Shown: in pieces, positions 33,789-37,864 of the stretch
Numbering within the stretch: position 1 is the first letter of the stretch
How the letters are laid out: every line of letters begins with the position of its first letter
Assembly (NCBI GenBank): GCA_030638825.1
Contig: DAOWDU010000029.1
Coordinates: 1 to 37,864, forward strand
Direction: 5' to 3'
DNA from: a bacterium
GTDB lineage: Bacteria; Patescibacteriota; Minisyncoccia; JAHIHE01; JAGLIN01
Length of the DNA: 37,864 nucleotides
Notes under the pieces: generated by a model
Seen by the model: only the letters and a program-made list of their open reading frames with translations
Database searches by the model: none
What the model was told of the DNA's origin: nothing
Made by a program: the position numbers and the translations under genes

Positions 33789-34721
33789 CTACTTTCCCAA
33801 CTCCCTCATCAACACTGGCACTACTTGTTTCTTTCTTGAAACAATATTTTTCAAAAACATTATCTCATCCTCAATCTTACTCCCAAAAACTTTTTGACTT
33901 AAAATATTTTCTTCCTCCCTAACAATATACAAATAAGAATTATTTTTAATAATATCAACCACCGCAAAAAATAAATAATCTAATTTCTCTTTTCTCTTCT
34001 TATTTACTAATTCTTTAATAATCTTATTTTTCTGAATATTTACGCTTTCTGGCATTGTCGTTTCCCAAACGCCAATGCCTACTTTATTTTTTCCCATCTC
34101 AAACTGCTTGTAATCTTTATTTATAATATCTCTCACAGAAATTCCCTTTAAGCTTGATTTCGCCGCAAATAAATCTTTCGTAAATTCTTTAAGATTTAAT
34201 TTAGCGATTTTATTTAGTTCTCTAAGTATTTTTTTATCATCGCTTGTAGTTGTTGGCGAGTTAAAATTTAGCGTATCAGAAATAATTCCCGCAATCATTA
34301 GTATCGCCGAGATTTTATCTATCTTAATATTTTTCTCTCGCAGGATTTTATAGATTACAGAACCTGTGCAGCCTATAGATTCAATTCTACAATAAATCGG
34401 TTTTGAAGATTGCAATCCGCCGAGATTATGATGATCAATAATCGCCAGCAAATTATCTTCTGTCAGTCCGTCTATTATCTGATTCGGTTCTGTCGTATCA
34501 ACAAGAACAACTTTCTCATTTTTTATTTTCTTTAAAATTCTTGGCTTTTTTATTTTTAATAAATTTAAAACAAACCCTGTTTCGTTGTTTATCTCATCCG
34601 CTGTCACCGCTTCAACTTCAAGCCCAAACATTTTCTTTCCAAGCCTTGAAACCAAAATCGCCGCCAAAACCGAATCCGCATCTGGATTTTTATGCCCGAT
34701 AGAAATGATTTTTTGTTTCAT
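33789..34721 (-). CDS. ppaC: Manganese-dependent inorganic pyrophosphatase (DHH family II)
   Basis: The 310-aa cytoplasmic enzyme splits pyrophosphate, which drives nucleotide and aminoacyl-tRNA synthesis. DHH motifs: 'GHKNPDADS' (His10, Asp14, and Asp16), 'VDTTEPNQ', 'IIDHHNLGG', 'IGCTGSVIY', and 'GIISDTLNF'. The C-terminal DHHA2 domain ends 'SRKKQVVPVL', the substrate-binding SRKKQ signature. Length is normal. It starts 33 nt after nusA on the same strand, so they likely share a transcript. Confidence 0.96.
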   Translation of the reverse strand: MKQKIISIGHKNPDADSVLAAILVSRLGKKMFGLEVEAVTADEINNETGFVLNLLKIKKPRILKKIKNEKVVLVDTTEPNQIIDGLTEDNLLAIIDHHNLGGLQSSKPIYCRIESIGCTGSVIYKILREKNIKIDKISAILMIAGIISDTLNFNSPTTTSDDKKILRELNKIAKLNLKEFTKDLFAAKSSLKGISVRDIINKDYKQFEMGKNKVGIGVWETTMPESVNIQKNKIIKELVNKKRKEKLDYLFFAVVDIIKNNSYLYIVREEENILSQKVFGSKIEDEIMFLKNIVSRKKQVVPVLMRELGK

Positions 34722-34754
34722 ATTTTTGTTTTTAAAATTTATTCAATATCCAAT

Positions 34755-35993
34755 TCACTCCTTATTCTCTTTAACCTCCTCATCTTCATTTTTCTCTTCT
34801 GACTTTTTTTCATCATCAGAATTTTCCTCTTTCTTATTTTCCACAACATCAATCTTCCACCCCGTCAATTTCGCCGCTAAACGGACATTCTGTCCCTGTT
34901 TGCCGATCGCCAAAGATAATTGATCTTCATCCGCGTAAGCAGTCGCGATTTTTTTATCTTCATCTATGTCAATATGCGATATTTTCGCGGGTGACAAAGC
35001 GTGCTGAATATAAGTTCCGACATTTTCATTCCACTCAATGATATCGATTTTTTCTCCGCCGAGTTCATTGATAATCGTTTGAATTCTTGTTCCTCTTTGT
35101 CCAACACACGAACCAACAGGATCTATTCCATTTTCATTTGAGTAAACCGCCACTTTAGCTCTTGAGCCAGCCTCGCGCGCGACTGATTTTATTTCCACAG
35201 TTTTGGAAAATATTTCTGGAACTTCAAGTTCAAATAATTTTCCGATGATTTCGGGATTAGTTCTGGATAAAACCAAGCTAGCGTCTCTTGATTCTTTCTC
35301 AACTTTAACAATGTAAATTTTAAGTCTTCGCCCCACTTCATATTGCTCGCCGCTTATCTGTTCAGCTGGATAAAGAATGCCAACCGCTTTTCCGATATCA
35401 ACAAAAACATTTCTTCCTTCAACTCTCTGGACTGTCCCGTTCACAACCTCCCCTTCCTTGTCTTTAAACTCATCAAAAATTGCCGCTTTTTCCGCTTCTC
35501 TAATTTTTTGAATCATAACTTGTTTGGCTGTCTGCGCGGCAATTCTCCCAAAATCACTTTTTGAGGGAAGCGCGATTTCTATCTCGTCATCAATTTCAGG
35601 TTTCTTCTTAAATTCTTTTGCTTCTTCAATTGTCAAATTCCTTTCTGGATTAAATTTCTTTTTCACCAAATCTTCTTTATTTTCAAATTCTTCTTTTTTG
35701 CTATTTTTACTATCCTTTTTAATTTTTACTTTTTTTGCTTCTTTTATATCCTCTATATTATCCTCACCATTTTCTTCATCATCAATTTCTTCCGCGACAA
35801 TTTTAACTTGAAAAACTTTTATGTCTCCCGACACTTCGTCAAAATTAACTTTTATAATTTGCCCTTTCTCGCAATACTCTTTTTTATACGCCGCCGCCAA
35901 AGCCGCTTCCACAACATCTATCGCAACTTCTTTTGAGATTCCTTTCTCCTCACATATTTGATTAATCGCCAACACGAATTGTTTCTGATCCAT
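34755..35993 (-). CDS. nusA: Transcription termination/antitermination factor NusA
   Basis: This 412-aa protein binds RNA polymerase and modulates pausing and termination. The N-terminal domain starts 'MDQKQFVLAINQICEEKGIS' and carries a charged insertion (about residues 68-118, 'KKVKIKKDSKNSKKEEFENK'). Then come the S1 domain (about 185-250, 'GEVVNGTVQRVEGRNVFVDI'), KH1 ('DPVGSCVGQRGTRIQTIINE') and KH2 ('LAIGKQGQNVRLAAKLTGW'), ending in an acidic tail. The insertion and tail are unusual. The leader between the promoter and ATG contains a terminator hairpin. Confidence 0.96.
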   Translation of the reverse strand: MDQKQFVLAINQICEEKGISKEVAIDVVEAALAAAYKKEYCEKGQIIKVNFDEVSGDIKVFQVKIVAEEIDDEENGEDNIEDIKEAKKVKIKKDSKNSKKEEFENKEDLVKKKFNPERNLTIEEAKEFKKKPEIDDEIEIALPSKSDFGRIAAQTAKQVMIQKIREAEKAAIFDEFKDKEGEVVNGTVQRVEGRNVFVDIGKAVGILYPAEQISGEQYEVGRRLKIYIVKVEKESRDASLVLSRTNPEIIGKLFELEVPEIFSKTVEIKSVAREAGSRAKVAVYSNENGIDPVGSCVGQRGTRIQTIINELGGEKIDIIEWNENVGTYIQHALSPAKISHIDIDEDKKIATAYADEDQLSLAIGKQGQNVRLAAKLTGWKIDVVENKKEENSDDEKKSEEKNEDEEVKENKE

Positions 35994-36043
35994 AGTTTTT
36001 ATTTATTTAAATTAAATTTTGAATTATTTTGAAAGCCTTTTTT

Positions 36044-36072
36044 AAAAAAACCTATCCGTTTCTTCGGGTAGG
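36044..36072 (-). promoter_or_regulatory. Terminator-like hairpin in the nusA leader
   Basis: On the minus strand CCTA-C-CCG / CGG-A-TAGG with a 6-nt loop, followed by seven T. It lies after the nusA promoter and about 50 nt before the ATG, so it can cut short nusA transcripts. It would also stop transcripts from the surface protein gene upstream. Confidence 0.65.
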
Positions 36073-36101
36073 CAATCGTTTCTCATCTCCTTAATAATTA
36101 C

Positions 36102-36129
36102 AGTGTAGCATAGAATAAAATTATGTCAA
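36102..36129 (-). promoter_or_regulatory. Predicted promoter of nusA
   Basis: On the minus strand consensus TTGACA (36129-36124), 16 bp, TACACT (36107-36102) with TGC just before the -10. Confidence 0.7.
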
Positions 36130-36433
36130 ATTCATTAAACATCCAATATCCAGTTTCTAATTTCCCATTTTATACCACCCTAATTCTTCTTCATTAACAA
36201 CATATATCTCATCCCATTTTTTGCCGGAGCTGATAAATTCTTCCGCTGAAATATTAAGCCAGTGTTTGATTTTGTTGCTATCTATTTCATAAACTTTATA
36301 ATCGTTGCTTGCTCTGACAAGATAGCTTTCTTGATAATTATCTACCAAGGAAGAATTGACTTCTTGAACATTATCCCAATTCAAATGTCCGTAGAAATCA
36401 AAGATCTCTCCGTCTAAAATATGTCTCTTGTAA

Positions 36434-36457
36434 GCCTGTCCTGAGCCTGTCGAAGGA
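36434..36457. repeat. 24-bp repeat inserted in frame in the surface protein gene
   Basis: CCTTCGACAGGCTCAGGACA-type sequence (minus strand), encoding 'PSTGSGQA'. The host repeat otherwise reads VYxxxN(G)xKRxx, so the 8 residues interrupt it exactly at the beta turn. Confidence 0.85.
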
Positions 36458-36520
36458 TTGTTGATAATATAAACTTTGTAATTGTTGATAGCTCTGATTA
36501 AAGAGCCGTTAAGAAGATTA

Positions 36521-36549
36521 GTAGAGACGAGGCACTGCCTCGTCTCTAC
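36521..36549. repeat. 29-bp palindrome in the surface protein gene
   Basis: Perfect 14-bp arms GTAGAGACGAGGCA / TGCCTCGTCTCTAC around a single C, in frame ('VETRQCLVST'). Confidence 0.9.
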
Positions 36550-37725
36550 CTCATAAACTTCAGATACTCCTCCCGTCTCAGATCTGAACTTAAGATAGAC
36601 TTTTTTAGCATCAGGCAGAACTACATTTTCCTGATATGGCTCCCATGAGACATCTTTAAAATCAGGAGTGGTGGAGATTGCTATTTGATGAGCATTCTCT
36701 ACATTGCTGAGATTGATTGTCGTTTGGTTGTTAGTTGTGGTTATTTCAAAAGTTGGCTGGTTTTCGGAAGTAGGAATAATAGGAGGAGTTGAAGGAATAA
36801 AGCCGCTACTGCAAGCCATCGTTAAATTGAAGGTTGAGGAATCAGTTGAATTGCCGGCGTTGTCTATCGCTTTGACATACCAGATGTGAGCGCCGCAAGA
36901 TAAAGAATTACTTGAAGCAATAGAGGTCGCGCTGTTGCTGATATTGTCTGTATCTAAACTTCCGTCTATATAAAGCTGATATTTGGCAACACCAGAAGTA
37001 GCGTCTGAACCAGACCAAGCTAATGTTGGAGTATTGTCCCCAGTAGAACTATTATTAGCGGGAGAAGTAAGAGAAATAATTGGACCAGTAATATCCACTG
37101 TCCAAGTATGCGTTGTCGCTGATCCTTCGGCTTGCCAGTTGCCAGCAGTGTCTTTGCCGATTAAAGAAATGGTATGTTCGCCATCGGTTAAATCAGATAA
37201 AGCAAGATGAACGGCAATGGCTGTTTCACTGCCATAACTGCCAGAGTCTATTTTGTATTTGTAATGTGTAATGTCTGTTCCTGCGATAGTAATGTCTGTT
37301 GTGTTTTGATTAGTTGGATCAGCGGGAGCGCCAGAGTCAAAAGTGGCAAAGGAAGAAGCGGTATCTAAAACAAAACTTCCAGTGTTATATGAACTGCCTG
37401 CGTTTTCCAAACTGTCTCTGAATTGAGCATAAATTGTTTTACTGCCGTCAGCGTCTACGCATCCCGCGCCTGTCTTAATATTAAAATCTGTTTTTGGCGT
37501 AGCGTAATTTTCCCAAGTTGACCAAGATGAATTATCGCAGGAAAATCTCATTTGCGCGCTGGCTGTTCCTATTCCAGTATCGGCAATGGATAAATTCAAG
37601 GTTGGCGTAGTGTTATTTGTCGGATTACCTGAACCGTTAGAAATTGTCCCAGTAGAACCAGTAGTGTCAACGCCGACTGTCCAAGTAGAAGTTGATTGTC
37701 TGGAATTGCCGGCGTTGTCAATCCA

Positions 37726-37864
37726 GGGCTGTGCATTTATCTCTAACTCAGCTTATCATAGCTGAATAATCTCTTAATGTTTAAACTGTTTTTATATAAT
37801 TCCTGACTGATATTTTCTACTTCATTTGCTCTCATTGCGTTTAAAGCGAAGCTGCGCAGTCTGG
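37726..37864. mobile_element. Probable insertion sequence end (partial)
   Basis: At 37726 the surface protein sequence changes abruptly to GGGCTGTGCATTTATCTC, which looks like an IS terminal sequence, followed by the tail of a possible transposase gene. A small hairpin TCAGCT/AGCTGA lies near the end. The other end is outside the window, so terminal repeats and target duplication cannot be seen. An assembly join is the alternative. Confidence 0.45.
37743..37864 (-). CDS. 3' end of a gene, possibly a transposase (partial)
   Basis: Thirty-nine codons are open to the window edge on the minus strand, ending TAG 37743-37745. The sequence 'LRSFALNAMRANEVENISQE' ending 'LNIKRLFSYDKLS' resembles the last helix of some IS transposases ('LRxxALNLLR...'), a weak resemblance from memory. 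Its position at the broken 5' end of the surface protein gene supports a transposase. Confidence 0.45.
   Translation of the reverse strand, partial: RLRSFALNAMRANEVENISQELYKNSLNIKRLFSYDKLS

Larger units (their letters stand above)
36157..37725 (-). pseudogene. Surface protein with Ig-like domains, 5' end removed
   Basis: The frame encodes at least 520 residues of a secreted surface protein. It holds Ig/big-like modules ('TGPIISLTSPANNSSTGDNT', 'SATSIASSNSLSCGAHIWYV', and 'DNAGNS' links) and, at the C-terminus, two repeats of the YLIENGKKR type shared with the amidase and the M30-like protease. The ORF track begins at an internal TTG (37599), but the Ig-like sequence continues in frame upstream ('STWTVGVDTT') to about 37725, where it stops abruptly. 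There is no start or signal peptide. The break coincides with a probable IS end. Two palindromic repeats are inserted in frame (36434-36457 and 36521-36549). Confidence 0.75.

Noticed and set aside
36042-36086. 14-codon leader peptide gene controlling nusA
   Set aside because: The Shine-Dalgarno AAGGAG touches the ATG with no spacing, and the codons show no regulatory run, so it is kept only as a note in the nusA finding.

Overview
The window is AT-rich, gene-dense DNA from a bacterium that looks like a member of the Candidate Phyla Radiation (Patescibacteria, Parcubacteria-like). The evidence is the gene set: divergent short SerRS, GluRS and LysRS, a VirD4-like membrane ATPase next to small charged conserved proteins, a VirB2/TrbC-like pilin, cell-surface proteins built on a shared YLIENGKKR-type repeat, and very short or leaderless gene spacing. 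TGA, TAA and TAG all end genes here (pyrE, pyrD and clpP end in TGA), so this is code 11, not the UGA-glycine code of Gracilibacteria/SR1. No taxonomic search was possible.

Region 1 (1-4212) is accessory: a RhuM-family protein, a collapsed remnant of a type III restriction (Res) subunit, an AtpZ-like membrane protein, then pyrimidine genes pyrF (interrupted by an in-frame TAG) and pyrE on + with pyrD convergent on -. Region 2 (4300-8300) holds dnaJ, a charged unknown protein, a CaCA-type cation antiporter and a Fic AMPylase-like protein. Region 3 (8290-22892) is a surface or secretion neighbourhood: a 1279-aa protein ending in a PPP-family phosphatase domain, several small or charged conserved proteins, the VirD4-like ATPase, tRNA-Gly, a cupin, a secreted M30-like zinc protease, a pilin-like protein and a secreted fusion of PGRP-type amidase, eight repeats and SpoIID. 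Region 4 (23066-27180) has a WecG/TagA glycosyltransferase, gltX and a secreted coiled-coil C39 peptidase. Region 5 (27362-35993, all -) is housekeeping, transcribed in the order nusA, ppaC, tig, clpP, greA, lysS, HD-domain gene, serS. The right edge has a surface protein gene cut at its 5' end by what looks like an insertion sequence.

The intergenic DNA carries several dispersed inverted-repeat families: four about 138-bp elements with TGTCAT...ATGACA ends, two nested GGTTCCATAG palindromes, a CTGTGTT family and others. Palindromic or repeat sequences also sit in frame inside coding sequence: a perfect 42-bp palindrome in gltX, and a 24-bp and a 29-bp repeat in the surface protein gene.

The most interesting items are the amidase-SpoIID fusion and the repeat domain shared by three secreted proteins, the in-frame palindromes, and the terminator-like hairpins lying between promoter and start codon of both nusA and greA, two transcription-elongation factors.
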